A stretch of 64,000 bases of DNA, from the NCBI GenBank assembly GCA_037953625.1, contig CM075649.1:102367290-102431289 (forward strand), written 5' to 3'. The notes beneath the pieces are model-generated. The model saw only the letters and a program-made list of their open reading frames with translations. It was not told the DNA's origin and did not search any database. Below, one piece after another: positions 43,547-55,112 of this stretch (position 1 is the first letter of the stretch; each line of letters begins with the position of its first letter). This DNA is from Crotalaria pallida. Lineage: Eukaryota > Streptophyta > Magnoliopsida > Fabales > Fabaceae. A program made the position numbers and the translations under genes.

Positions 43547-44317
43547 CCCCTGCTCGACCACATAAGGGTAGCATTACACAGAACTTAGAAATATGGGTTC
43601 TACGAAAGCATAGTAACAAACCAAGGACCTACCCTATACCATAATACCCAAATCATATACTAATTCGCTTTCCTTTTATACAACCCAACCTTTCCTTATC
43701 CTTTCAATTACATACTTTCCCTATGCCTTTCTAGTCTTTCCATTCCTTTCCATTCTTTCGCGCACCGTTCAGTGGGTCTTATTACCACTTATTCTCACAC
43801 CACAAGGGCGGGTCCTAATTACATTTACGCACACCATATTGGCAGGTCCTAATTATATTTACACACACCAAACTGGCGGGTCCTTAAGATACCTAATCAC
43901 ACTCCTTTAGGGAGGGTCTATAATTCACACTCCATTATGGAGGGTCCTTCTATATACACGCTCCGCTATGGAGGGTCCATTTATATACACGCTCCGTTAT
44001 GAAGGGTCCATTTATATACACGTGTAGCACCCTCACAATTATTTAGTTAAATTAAGTTTTATAAAAATATGGACTTGAAAATTTCGATAAAAATCCGGCA
44101 GAGCTCCCTCTGTATTTCGGACTTTACCAAAATTTCCAATCTTGTACCTGTCCAGACCAGAATATTTTAAAACATACAACAGTTAATCAACACACACAAT
44201 TAAGCCTAATGCCCAACATAATCCAAGCGAAGGCATACAACTAATACATTCTTTTAATTTACAAAATATCAATCTTTAGCTTAATTAATACTTTAGTTCA
44301 CTCGTAATACACGACCA

Positions 44318-44332
44318 CTCCACGTGGTGGAG
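44318..44332 (-). promoter_or_regulatory. U5 hairpin, solo LTR 44023-47924
   Basis: 6-bp arms CTCCAC/GTGGAG with a 3-nt loop (CAC on the minus strand), next to a GCCGAGCAGG box on the minus strand (about 44333-44350). Confidence 0.65.
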
Positions 44333-44378
44333 GATAATCCTGCTCGGCCAAAAACTGTGTAAGCTCCAAGCTCAGTAC

Positions 44379-46789
44379 CTGAAAAATGGTTGTAAGGGTG
44401 AGCTTTACACATGAAGTAGAAAGTAGTGTCTAACTAGACATAATGACCTACTAAGTCAAACACATTTAGCCATATATTGAACAAAACTCAATCATTCATA
44501 CCCATTCACAGCAAATATATTCACATCAATAACAAATGATTTCTTTTATAATTCTTTAACTCTTTATTTCATACATTTACAACATATACAACCTGATATC
44601 TTTCTCAACTCTTTACTTAATTTCACATTTTCTTTTCTCATACTCTTTGGAGTTTTACATAGCTTTTTAGAATTTATCACGGGGATCCATCATTGCGTAC
44701 AGTCTCCTAAGGACAACGTCTTACAGCTGCACACAATGTGTGTCTTACGCGATCTATGCATACAGTCTCCTAAGGACAACGTCTTACAAGATCTGGATTC
44801 CCAAAATCAGAAGGTGCGTCCATCATTGCCTACAGTCTCCTAAGGACAACGTCTTACAGCTGCACACAGTGTGCGTCTTACGCGATCTATGCGTACAGTC
44901 TCCTAAGGACAACGTCTTACAAGATCTGGAATCGCACAATCCAATTATACCGTTATTAATATATGGTGTGTGTGTCCATAACTGCGTACAGTCTCCTAAG
45001 GACAACATCTTACAGCTGCGCATCGCGTGCGTCTTACGCGATCTATGCGTACAGTCTCCTAAGGACAACGTCTTACAAGATCTGGATCACACACTCTTTT
45101 TCCTTTAAATCTTTTAACAATTTATTTCACTTATTTCATTTCTTTGTACTCATTCTCATTAATTCCATTTTATTATCTCATTATACTTTTAAATTCCAAA
45201 AATATAGGGTTATTCCAAAGAGACATTCATTCCAATATCAAATATCATAATCATCATCATTTTATAATTCTAGAGTTCATCATATTTTGGCAAAATAACA
45301 AATCACACATTCAAATATAAATCACCATAATCATTCACAAAATAGCACAACTCTATACTTTTTCTAACAAACATAACAACTATCATATTTAATCAATTCT
45401 AGTTACCAACCAAGTCTCCATATACTTCAGTTAGGCATAAATAATGACATTTAGCACTTAGCATACAAAATTTATCACATATATCAATTTACAACTATTT
45501 CATTTAATTTCATTCTTGATTGTTAAGCCTATAATAACTATCTAAATTCCAAACCAAACATATACATATACTCTTAGCAAGTACTATGAGCTAATTAGAT
45601 AATACTCCCTAAAGCAAGGTAAAGAACCCCCTTACTTTGCGTTTCCTTAGACCTGATTCTTTTCGTGTTATGATGTCCAAACATAACGCGGTTCAATGTT
45701 CGCATCCCTGTTGATCCTAAAGTCCTTCGTCGTCTAACAATGCCATACAAATTAAACAACAATCAATATAATACGCTAACACTTATTACACGACCATCAA
45801 ACCATCAATTAATCCTTTTTAGTTACACTAAAACAATATCAATATTAGATTTGTTATTAGGTTTATAACGTTATAAAAACATATTTCTAGTTATAACCAA
45901 CAAATTAGCAAATATCAATAAGATTATAAAAGACCATTCAGGGTTCCTTAAAACAAACTTTTAAAATCAAATAGTAAATCAATAATGACATGAACAACAT
46001 ACCAAAGTCACATTAAAATGGACACCGTTAAACTTTACGTAATGGGGGAGATAACTATGGAATCCAAACAACTCAATTTGAACTCAAAATTGACATATTT
46101 CAAAGTATAGAGTATTTGGTAAGTTTTCAAATCACGAAATCATTTAGTTATAATTCACAAACCATAATAACATAGAATTTCAAATTAAGATAATTGTTTT
46201 CTCAATAAAATAGTATAGCTTTTTATTGAAAATATGCTAACTTTCAAAACTAACATAATCGTCGAAATTCATTAAAGGTAATTAGTTTTAGCTTCAAGTC
46301 ACAAAATCAAATGTCGTTACTTGACACTATTAATTCCGAACTAAAAGAGAGTGTTCTTGGTTCAATAATAAGTCCACGTCACAATTATAACATCCAAATA
46401 ATTACACTCCTTTTCAATTTGAAATTAATGTTCAACGTTTTGAACCGAATTAATGTCATGCCGAATATATTAGGTTCTGATCCTAATTAACTGATGTATT
46501 GTTTAGCCTAGGGACAATTCCACCAAGCTAAACGATAGCTCACTTACTTAGGAACCCAACACATTTAACTAAAATACTTTATAAAACCAATTGTTCGGCA
46601 TAACGAGTAATTCGAAATTATCTCCAATCAGAGTAACTAATTAAAATCATTATAAATAAGAGTATAATTAAAATCCATACACAAAGTAATATAACACTAG
46701 ATCATTATTATTATTACTAATACCATTAGTATTATCAAATTATTATTAGAACATAAAACAAAGTAAATAAAAAGGTAACAGGGATTTAC
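44379..46789 (-). other. Predicted leader intron inside solo LTR 44023-47924
   Basis: On the minus strand, GAGG|GTAAAT after a GC-rich leader, and CCATTTTTCAG|GTACTGAGC at the end, nearly identical to the 3' splice context of LTR A. The array at 44684-45088 lies inside. Confidence 0.5.
44684..45088 (-). repeat. Tandem array related to that of LTR A
   Basis: Repeats of CGTACAGTCTCCTAAGGACA and ACGTCTTAC on the plus strand, three higher-order units. The core hairpin is TCCTAAGGA, where LTR A has TCC-NNN-GGA. The second stem is CACAC/GTGTG, GCACAC/GTGTGC or CGCA/TGCG depending on the unit, so pairing is kept while sequence changes. Confidence 0.85.
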
Positions 46790-48139
46790 CCTCAAATCTG
46801 ATTTTGAAGAATAACGGCAACCCAACGGATTCGTTTCAGACCCGTTCAAAGCACAATCGGTCCGAACCGGTTGAAATCAATCGTACCATCAACAAAACTG
46901 CAGCAACGAGGATCTTAGGAGACAAGCCGGTCCATCACGACAACCTTACCGGAAAGGGATTGATCTGAACCCACATTAGGAACCAACAATGCAAGGCGGA
47001 GACGGTGGCCGGCGAAGCACAATAGCACCCAAAGTGCGGCGGTCCTGTGGAGAGAGAGAGACGCGAGCACAGGGAAGAGAGAAGAGCGCTGCAGCAACAA
47101 CGGCGGTGGCTGATTTGCGTCACGGTGGCGGTTTGGTTCGTTCGAACCCGCAACGGACACCGGCGACTGGAGGAGGCAGAGATCGTGGTCCTGGGTCACA
47201 ACTCACGAGATGGTGTCGGTGGCCGACGCTGGTGGCTTGGTGGGCGAAGCCGTGCAACGAGACTGTGTGGGGAAGAGAGAAAGGGTCGTATGAAGAGAGA
47301 GAGCATGCGATTTTCGTGTCAATGGTGCGGGCGAGCTTCGTGGTTCGGGCTTCGATAGGTCGCGAGAAGGAGAACAGGGGCGAGAGTTAGCGCTGCGACG
47401 GAGGAGCCCTGGTGGGGTGGTGGCGACGGCGGCCATGGCAAGGCCGTGAGAGAGACACAAAGAGGAGAATGGAAGAGGGTGGGGGCAGCGGCTGCTCAAT
47501 GGAGAAGAAGAATAGGGTTTTTGTTTGCCCTTACCACATACACACTTCATATTTTTATTTTTATTTATTTATTATTATATTTTTTTTATTAATATGTGTA
47601 TATATATATATATTTTTATTTTTATTCAACTAAATACTAAATGATTTTTAAATATCAAGTAATATATATGCAAGAAAATCATAAGGTTTGAAGCTTGGAA
47701 TTAATAAAATAATTTAATATGGACTATATCAAAAGTAGGGTAATATAGAGAAAATATATTTTTTTTAAATAGGGTAATTATTTTAAATCACATTACTATG
47801 AAATATATAAATAAGATATACTTTCCTAAATATGTTCAATGCTCTAATGATTAATTTTAAGGATTAATCATTTAATTTGATAGAACTCAAAATTTATAAT
47901 GCAAAAGAAAATCAGGATGTTACAACACGCTCCGTTATGGAGGGTCCATTTATATACTTTCACACTCCACTTAGGGAGGGTCCTATGAAATTACGCCTAA
48001 TTCTCACTTCCATTTGGAAGGGTCATTCCTATTCATTCATATAGTCACGCTCCCTTTGGGAGGGTCGTTCATACTCGTTCTCATATTCGCACTCCCATTG
48101 GGAGGGTCATTCATACATACGCCAATTATCCATATCCTA

Positions 48140-49854
48140 AATTCACCATTTCCCATTTCTATATACACTCACCTAGATAGATGAGTCTTTCTCTCATTAA
48201 CAATATAATCCCATTATTCAATTATTAACCCTCTTAACTAGTTCATTCAGCTCTTAATCTCCTTCTAATTCCATTTTATGTTCCGGAGTTCCTAACATAT
48301 TCATTTATCAATTACATCATTCATTACCATTATTCAACTCAAGTCGTTATCTAAAACAATCATCCTTCTCACTTAGCACTCTTATCTCTATATTTTCCGT
48401 ATTTATTGCCCATCCTCCTCCTAAATTAAAACAAGCCTACCGCTATCACTTCCCTTTTCTTTATCTACCTTAAATTCTATTATCTACCCTTATTTTCTTT
48501 TATATTCCCTTATAGGAATTCAACTTAATCATTCTTCTCACTTTCTAATTTACCATCTACTTAATCAATAATTCCTTTTCTAACCATAACTATATATATA
48601 TACTTATCCTCATACACTTCAACTACTTTGCCTTTATATTCTCTACCAATTACTTCATTTATTCTCATTCTCATCTATCTTAAAGTTTGGTACTCTACTC
48701 ATTCACTACCCCTAGCCATCACTATAACTAAATAGAATCTATTTTCTAAGCTAAGGTAATACGACCTTCTTACCTTAACCTTGGTGCAGAGAGAGAGAGA
48801 GAGAGCTCCAAAGCTATGGAGGAGAGAGAAACGAACCATGAAACAAGAGAAATGAAAATAGTTAGAAATCATGGAGGAGAATTCGTATATCATGTGGGAA
48901 GGAGTAAGAAAGCTTGAATCTAACTTACTTGAAGCTTGGAATGAGGAGAATCAAGAATGGGTGTGGAACCCTACCTCTTGGGTATGACTTGCGAGAGAAA
49001 TTGAGAGATTGAAGAAGGAATTGAATGTTTAAATGTGATGGGGTTTGATTTTAAGTGGTTTATGTTGGATTTGTGTGGTGATTTGAGGTGGAATTTAGAG
49101 AGAGAAAAGGGGGAAGCTCGAACCCTTAGAGAGAGAAACAATGGAGGAGTAAATGGAAGAGGAGACCAAAACGCGTTTTAAATTGCATCAGACAACTTTC
49201 GCTTGAGCGGAAATATTGTCGCTTGAGCGAGAAATCCAATTTGGGGATTTAGGGTTTGCACGAGCCATTTTCGCTGGAGCGAGCTAGGTCTCGCTGGAGC
49301 GAAAAATGGTCAGGAACTCAGGGTCTGAATGAAACCTTCTTCGCTTGAGCGAGCTGGCTTTCGCTGGGGCGATCACCATTCTCGCTTGAGCGAGTTAGAT
49401 CTCGCTGGAGCGAGGACATCTTAGTAAGGCAGGGTCTGCACTAGGAGTATTCGCTTGAGCGAACGGATTCTCGCTTGAGCGAGGACTTAGAAGTCTGCTA
49501 CTAAACACTTCAAACTGCTATAACTTCTTTTCTACCCGTTGGATCTTGCTCAAAATTTAAATCAAGCTTCTTCATATATCCTACCTCATATCCAACGGTG
49601 GAATTCGTGTGTAGAGTCTTAATTATTTTATTTTGGATTTCCTAGCATAGGGTGTTTATCACACCAAAACGCCGCTTCTAACGTTCTTTTATGTATCTTT
49701 TCAGCCTCTTTTCCGATGCCTATGCCTGTTAACTCCTTCATGGCACTTAAATGGATCCTAATCCATCACCTTAAATATTTTTGAACATAATTACCATTCT
49801 CCTAATTCCCTTGTTATTCTAATTATTTTGGGAATTAAAATTCGGGATGTTACA
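48140..49854 (-). promoter_or_regulatory. Promoter-side half of the left D LTR: leader and 5' splice site
   Basis: On the minus strand it runs from the LTR start at 49854 through the palindrome cluster (49199-49482), a CT-rich leader (about 49160-48780, including a CTCTCTCT run) and a 5' splice site AAG|GTAAGAAGG near 48770. No protein-coding gene is visible. Confidence 0.5.
49199..49482. repeat. TCGCTTGAGCGA / TCGCTGGAGCGA palindrome cluster, left LTR of D
   Basis: Ten copies of a near-palindrome have arms CGCT/AGCG around a TG, GG or GGG centre. Flanks tend to match within a copy: CTCGCT/AGCGAG in some, TTCGCT/AGCGAA in others. The cluster is repeated at 54452-54738 in the right LTR. Confidence 0.8.
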
Positions 49855-49868
49855 ATTCTCCCCCACTT
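49855..49868 (-). other. Polypurine tract, element D
   Basis: AAGTGGGGGAGAAT on the minus strand, directly before the 3' LTR. Confidence 0.8.
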
Positions 49869-50949
49869 ATTGGAATTTCGTCCCCGAAATTCCCTTTGAT
49901 TCCTTCAATGGAGAACCATCCAAATGGCAATACTTGTGAATATATTCCTTACTTCCATCACCCCCACTTGTCTACACTTCATTATGTGGTCGTCCCAACA
50001 GGATTTTCGGAGTTTATAAACAAGTTCTCCCCCACTTAGCGTAGGCATACCCCTACATATCCGCATGCCCTTAAGTTCTTGTACTCAATGGGAGTACAAT
50101 CACGGTTTAGCTTGGCTAGTTTCAATGTGACTATCGTACGTAGTCGTTAGGATTGATTTTGCTAGTTTAATTCGTGTTGGTCTGTACAAAAACCCTAGGA
50201 AAAATCCATGTAGGTTGGGCCATCAAAGTCTAATTTGGTCGTTCTTCAAAACTAAAAGTGGTTCTTATGGAGTCTTTCCCAATTCTACCTAAAGGTTCTA
50301 CATTCGATTGTTCTACTTTTGACTGACAAGGTAGCCTAAAGCTCTCTTCCTTTCAGCTTCATGGTGGGGTCTAGCACCCGATTCGATGTAAGGAATCTTG
50401 AGAAGGACACCATTCAGGTTAGTGTCTATCCCACTAACTGATCAGTGTCTTTGTAGAAATCCTATCACAGTTAATTTCCTACTTAATTAATAAAGATGCC
50501 ACGATATCGCTCGTTAATAGATGCAAGGATCGAGGCGACCAACCCCAACCTTACGTCCATTAACAGCACATCATCGGCAGTTTCGCTGATAGCATCATCA
50601 TTTAACAGATTATCAAGGACATTATCAAGGAGTTTGGTTATTTTCTACTTAGAGTTCTAAGACTTTTTACTTTATTTCTTTATGATTTCTTCCTAGTAGG
50701 TGGGGTTGCATCTTTGTGTTTTTCGTAAATTACGCAGAGGTTAGGGATCATGGCTCTAAGAAGCACATGCTTTTCTAGGTTTTCGCTAAAAAGGTTTCTG
50801 ATCATCAAAGAGCTTCACCTAAGACTCTTAGGGTATTTCTAATTTGGAGCAACTCCATTTCCATTCAAGTAATTAAGGGAAACATATAAGCATACGACTC
50901 AATAATTAAACATCATTCCACAGAGAGTATTAGGGACACAGCTTTTACC
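49869..50949 (-). other. Non-coding interior of element D
   Basis: About 1.1 kb stands where protease-to-integrase would be expected. I find no RT, RNase H or integrase motif on either strand. The end nearest the LTR (GGAATTTCGTCCCCGAAATT) matches the 3' untranslated end of elements A and E. Confidence 0.65.
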
Positions 50950-52062
50950 TCAGTTCGGCTTGTCGGCATCCTCCACTTCCTTCCCATCCGAAATGAGTAC
51001 TTTCCCTCTCCGGATGCATCGTCCTGCACCTACTGGATGGACTCTAGTTGCATTCACCTCTTTCTTCATAGCATTCTTGGGACAATTAGCAGCATAGTGC
51101 CCGGGTTGTCCGTACACAAAACAACTAAAACTTCTTCTAGTTTGGTTCCAAAACCAACACTCTCCATCATGTTGCTTTCCAGAATGAGAGCATAATGGAG
51201 GAGCATCCACAACAGTCTCACTCTTGCCCATAATTCTTGGGACTGCTGCTCTGTTGTGGGGAACAACATAAGGGCTTGACCTTTGAGTTGGCCCATCATT
51301 TCTGATTGGACCTCCTACCTTCTGCCCACTCTTAACTTTCTCTTCCGCTAATTTCTGAGTTGCCTTGTCCCGCTCTTCTGCCATTTCCTGCTTGAGTGCA
51401 TTCTCATAAGCACTTGCCATGTTCACCAATTGGGAAAGATTAGCGATGCCCTGATAGGTGAAAGCAGTCCTGATCTTGGCATGCAGACCAGACTCAAATT
51501 TGATGCACTTGGTGCGCTCGCCTGTGTCCCTGTAGCTGCCTGAGTATCGGATCAGATCTTCAAATCGTGTCGCATATTCGCCGACACTCATGTTCCCCTG
51601 TTCCAACTTGAGGAAGGCCATTTCTTTCTCCCTTCGGACATCATCTGGAAAATACTTCTCAAGGAAACTGATTTTGAAGAGATCCCAAGAAATAACTTCA
51701 TTCCCTGCCTCCAAACTTCTTCTTTGTTGCTCCCACCAATGCTCCGCATCACCGTACAGAACATATTCCACCAACCTAACATAGTGATCGGCTGGTGGTT
51801 GCAGCGAGCGGAGAATCTTTTCCATCTCCTGGAGCCACTTCTGTGCACCGTCTGGGTTGTATCCTACTTCGAATTTTGGTGGGTCGTTCTTTCTAAATCT
51901 CTCCATCCAGTCAATTTCAACCGGAGCTGGTGGTGGAGGTTGTAGAGCTGCTGCGGCTGCCGCTATGTTCTGGGCTTGATTCTCAGCCCGGTTCTGCTGC
52001 AACTCAACCAGAGTTTCGAGGATTGCAGCGATTCGATCATTGTCAGCCCGTCTCCCAACCAT
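50950..52062 (-). CDS. gag, element D (370 codons, open)
   Basis: An intact frame from ATG 52062 encodes Gag of the same family as element A: alanine/glutamine-rich N-terminus, IDWMERFRKNDPPKF, EHWWEQQRRSLEAGNEV, KYFPDDVRREKEMAF, GEYATRFEDLIRY. The CCHC knuckle reads CFVYGQPGHYAANC, so the second Cys is Tyr. The upstream CPHC-like finger reads CSHS, so it also lost a Cys. The protein stops at KEVEDADKPN, before the protease. If made, it would assemble but bind RNA poorly. Because the frame is open it may be young. Confidence 0.85.
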   Translation of the reverse strand: MVGRRADNDRIAAILETLVELQQNRAENQAQNIAAAAAALQPPPPAPVEIDWMERFRKNDPPKFEVGYNPDGAQKWLQEMEKILRSLQPPADHYVRLVEYVLYGDAEHWWEQQRRSLEAGNEVISWDLFKISFLEKYFPDDVRREKEMAFLKLEQGNMSVGEYATRFEDLIRYSGSYRDTGERTKCIKFESGLHAKIRTAFTYQGIANLSQLVNMASAYENALKQEMAEERDKATQKLAEEKVKSGQKVGGPIRNDGPTQRSSPYVVPHNRAAVPRIMGKSETVVDAPPLCSHSGKQHDGECWFWNQTRRSFSCFVYGQPGHYAANCPKNAMKKEVNATRVHPVGAGRCIRRGKVLISDGKEVEDADKPN

Positions 52063-52222
52063 ACTGTTTTGTCATGGAGGAAACAGCCCGTTAAAGACCG
52101 AATACTTAATCAATAACGTAATTATCCTATTCCTAGACTTAGACTCTTACTAAACAAATAAGTTACTCGCTTGGTGAGTAACCATTGGAGATGTGAGTCC
52201 ACACTCCAAAGGCCGAGGGAAA

Positions 52223-52236
52223 CTGCTCTGATACCA
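52223..52236 (-). other. Primer-binding site, initiator Met tRNA, element D
   Basis: TGGTATCAGAGCAG on the minus strand, three bases from the right LTR and followed by TTTCCCTCGGCC as in element A. Confidence 0.88.
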
Positions 52237-52608
52237 GAATGTAACACCCTATCTTAATTAACACACTAATTTCCCCGATAGATTTTGTGACTTGAAAATT
52301 TCTTTTGACAACTCTTAGTTAATTAGTATGCTTATAAAAATCTCCGTAAAATCGGACGGAGTTTACTCTGTTTTATGGACATTCAAAAAATATGAGTTTT
52401 GCCTTGAAAACCTGTTTTAACATATTTACATAATCAGCAGTATGCCAGCAGGGCAAAATATAATACATTACATTCAAATACATCATTTCCAAAATAATAA
52501 TTAAGTTATAAAATAGTTTAATCTTCGAAAGACAATACTTAATATTTATATACACCAAAAGCCAAAGTTCTAATTCTCGGATCAACATAATATCACACCC
52601 CTAATATT

Positions 52609-52631
52609 CACACTCCACGTTGTGGAGTGTG
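52609..52631 (-). promoter_or_regulatory. U5 hairpin, right LTR of element D
   Basis: 10-bp perfect arms (609-618 with 622-631) with loop GTT (AAC on the minus strand), followed on the plus strand by CCCCTGCTCGGCC, the complement of GGCCGAGCAGG. Confidence 0.72.
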
Positions 52632-52672
52632 CCCCTGCTCGGCCACGGCTAATGCATGCTCCACTTCGGTAC

Positions 52673-54024
52673 CTGTAAAAAAAATGGCAAGAAGGGTAGC
52701 ATTACACAGAACTTAGAAATATAGGTTCTACGAAAGCATAGTAACAAACCAAGGACCTACCCTATACCATAATACCCAAATAATATACTAATTCGCTTTC
52801 CTTTTATACAACTCAACCTTTCCTTATCCTTTCAATTACATACTTTCCCTATGCCTTTCTAGTCTTTCCATTCCTTTCCATTCTTTCGCGCACCGTTCGG
52901 TGGGTCTTATTACCACTTATTCTCACACCACGAGGGCATGTCCTAATTACATTTACGCACACCGTATTGGCGGGTCCTAATTATATTTACACACACCAAA
53001 CTGGCGGGTCCTTAACATACCTAATCACACTCCTTTAGGGAGGGTCTATAATTCACACTCCATTATGGAGGGTCCTTCTATATACACGCTCCGCTATGGA
53101 GGGTCCATTTATATACACGCTCCGTTATGGAGGGTCCATTTATATACATGCTCCGTTATGGAGGGTCCATTTATATACATGCTCCGTTATGGAGGGTCCA
53201 TTTATATACTTTCACACTCCACTTAGGGAGGGTCCTATGATATTACGCCTAATTCTCACTTCCATTTGGAAGGGTCATTCCTATTCATTCATATAGTCAC
53301 GCTCCCTTTGGGAGGGTCTTTCATACTCGTTCTCATATTCGCACTCCCATTGGGAGGGTCATTCATACATATGCCCATTATCCATATCCTAAATTCACCA
53401 TTTCCCATTTCTATATACACTCACCTAGATAGATGAGTCTTTCTCACATTAACAATATAATCCCATTATTCAATTATTACCCCTCTTAACTAGTTCATTC
53501 AGCTCTTAATCTCCTTCTAATTCCATTTTATGTTCCGGAGTTCCTAACATATTCATTTATCAATTACATCATTCATTACCATTATTCAACTCAAGTCGTT
53601 ATCTAAAATAATCATCCTTCTCACTTAGCACTCTTATATGTATATTTTCCATATTTATTGCCCATCCTCCTCCTAAATTAAAACAAGCCTACCGCTATCA
53701 CTTCCCTTTTCTTTATCTACCTTAAATTCTATTATATACCCTTATTTTCTTTTATATTCCCGTATAGGAATTCAACTTAATCATTCTTCTCACTTTCTAA
53801 TTTACCATCTACTTAATCAATAATTCCTTTTCTAACCATAACTATATATATATACTTATCCTCATACACTTCAGCTACTTTGCCTTTATATTCTCTACCA
53901 ATTACTTCATTTATTCTCATTCTCATCTATCTTAAAGTTTGGTACTCTACTCATTCACTACCCTAGCCATCACTATAACTAAATAGAATCTATTTTCTAA
54001 GCTAAGGTAATACAACCTTCTTAC
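52673..54024 (-). other. Predicted leader intron inside right LTR of element D
   Basis: On the minus strand, AAG|GTAAGAAGG follows a CT-rich leader, and TTTTTTTTACAG|GTACCG closes it. The hairpin array lies inside. Arrangement as in LTR A. Confidence 0.55.
52891..53356. repeat. Array of small hairpins each followed by GGGTC, right LTR of D
   Basis: At least eleven hairpins: CACCG/CGGTG (52891-52902); CTCC/GGAG at 53030, 53058, 53089, 53120, 53151, 53182 and 53217; CTTCC/GGAAG (53259-53272); CTCCC/GGGAG (53302-53314 and 53344-53356). Loops are 2-6 bases and vary. GGGTC(C/A) follows each stem. The left LTR holds the same array with one unit fewer and a solo LTR inserted in it. Confidence 0.82.
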
Positions 54025-54451
54025 CTTAACCTTGGTGCAAAGAGAGAGAGAGAGAGAGAGATCCAAAGCTATGGAGGAGAGAGAAACGAACCATGAAACA
54101 AGAGAAATGAAAATAGTTAGAAATCATGGAGGAGAATTCATATATCATGAGGGAAGGAGTAAGAAAGCTTGAATCTGACTTACTTGAAGCTTGGAATGAG
54201 GAGAATCAAGAATGGATGTGGAACCCTACCTCTTGGGTATGACTTGCGAAAGAAATTGAGAGATTGAAGAAGGAATTGAATGTTTAAATGTGATGGGGAT
54301 TGATTTTAAGTGATTTATGTTGGATTTGTGTGGTGATTTGAGGTGGAATTTAGAGAGAGAAAATGGGGAAGCTCGAACCCTTAGAGAGAGAAACAGTGGA
54401 GGAGTAAATGGAAGAGGAGACCAAAACGCGTTTTAAACTGCATCAGACAAC

Positions 54452-54738
54452 TTTCGCTTGAGCGGAAATATTGTCGCTTGAGCGAGAAATCCAATTTGGG
54501 GATTTAGGGTTTTCATGAGCCATTTTCGCTGGAGCGAGCTAGGTGTCGCTGGAGCGAAAAATGGTCAGGAACTCAGGGTCTGAATGAAACCTTCTTCGCT
54601 TGAGCGAGCTGGCTTTCGCTGGGGCGATCACCATTCTCGCTTGAGCGAGTTAGATCTCGCTGGAGCGAGGACATCTCAGTAAGTCAAGGTCTGCACTAGG
54701 AGTATTCGCTTGAGCGAACGGATTCTCGCTTGAGCGAG
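54452..54738. repeat. TCGCTTGAGCGA / TCGCTGGAGCGA palindrome cluster, right LTR of D
   Basis: Ten copies in the same order as at 49199-49482, with few base changes outside the motif cores. Confidence 0.8.
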
Positions 54739-55112
54739 GACTTAGAAGTCTGCTACTAAACACTTCAAACTGCTATAACTTCTTTTCTACCCGTTGGATC
54801 TTGCTCAAAATTTAAATCAAGCTTCTTCATATATCCTACCTCATATCCAACGGTGGAATTCGTGTGTAGAGTCTTAATTATTTTATTTTGGATTTCCTAG
54901 CATAGGGTGTTTATCACACCAAAACGCCGCTTCTAACGTTCTTTTATGTATCTTTTCAGCCTCTTTTCCGATGCCTATGCCTGTTAACTCCTTCATGGCA
55001 CTTAAATGGATCCTAATCCATCACCTAATATTTTTGAACGTAATTACCATTCTCCTAATTCCCTTGTTATTCTAATTATTTTGGGAATTAAAAGTCGGGA
55101 TGTTACAAGATA

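Larger units (their letters stand above)
44023..47924 (-). repeat. Solo LTR (3,902 bp) inside LTR of element D, target duplication ACACG
   Basis: TGTAGCACCC...GGATGTTACA is flanked by ACACG at 44018-44022 and 47925-47929. It landed inside the hairpin array of D. On the minus strand it has a GC-rich leader (about 47540-46800), a 5' splice site GTAAAT at 46789, a tandem array (44684-45088), a 3' splice site TTTTTCAG|GTA at 44379 and a U5 hairpin (44318-44332). The array is of the same type as in LTR A, in opposite orientation. Confidence 0.92.
43155..49854 (-). repeat. 3' LTR of element D (left), interrupted by a solo LTR
   Basis: TGTAACACCC...GGGATGTTACA. LTR sequence is 43155-44022 and 47930-49854, about 2.79 kb. 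Compared with the right LTR it lacks about 45 bp after CTGCTCG (near 43555), which removes the predicted 3' splice site, and has one hairpin unit fewer. Confidence 0.9.
43155..55107 (-). mobile_element. Element D: gag-only non-autonomous Gypsy element, reverse orientation
   Basis: Two LTRs of about 2.8 kb (right 52240-55107; left 43155-49854 including a nested solo LTR) flank a 2.4-kb interior. The interior has a primer site next to the right LTR, one gag ORF and a polypurine tract next to the left LTR, but no pol. Target flanks are ATATA (43150-43154) and AGATA (55108-55112), differing at one base. This fits the class of terminal-repeat elements that keep only GAG. Gag is close to that of element A, so a Tekay-like relative probably supplies its enzymes. 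Confidence 0.88.
52240..55107 (-). repeat. 5' LTR of element D (right, 2,868 bp)
   Basis: TGTAACACCC...GGGATGTTACA. It contains the palindrome cluster (54452-54738), CT-rich leader, 5' splice site at 54024, hairpin array (52891-53356), 3' splice site at 52673 and U5 hairpin (52609-52631). Confidence 0.92.
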
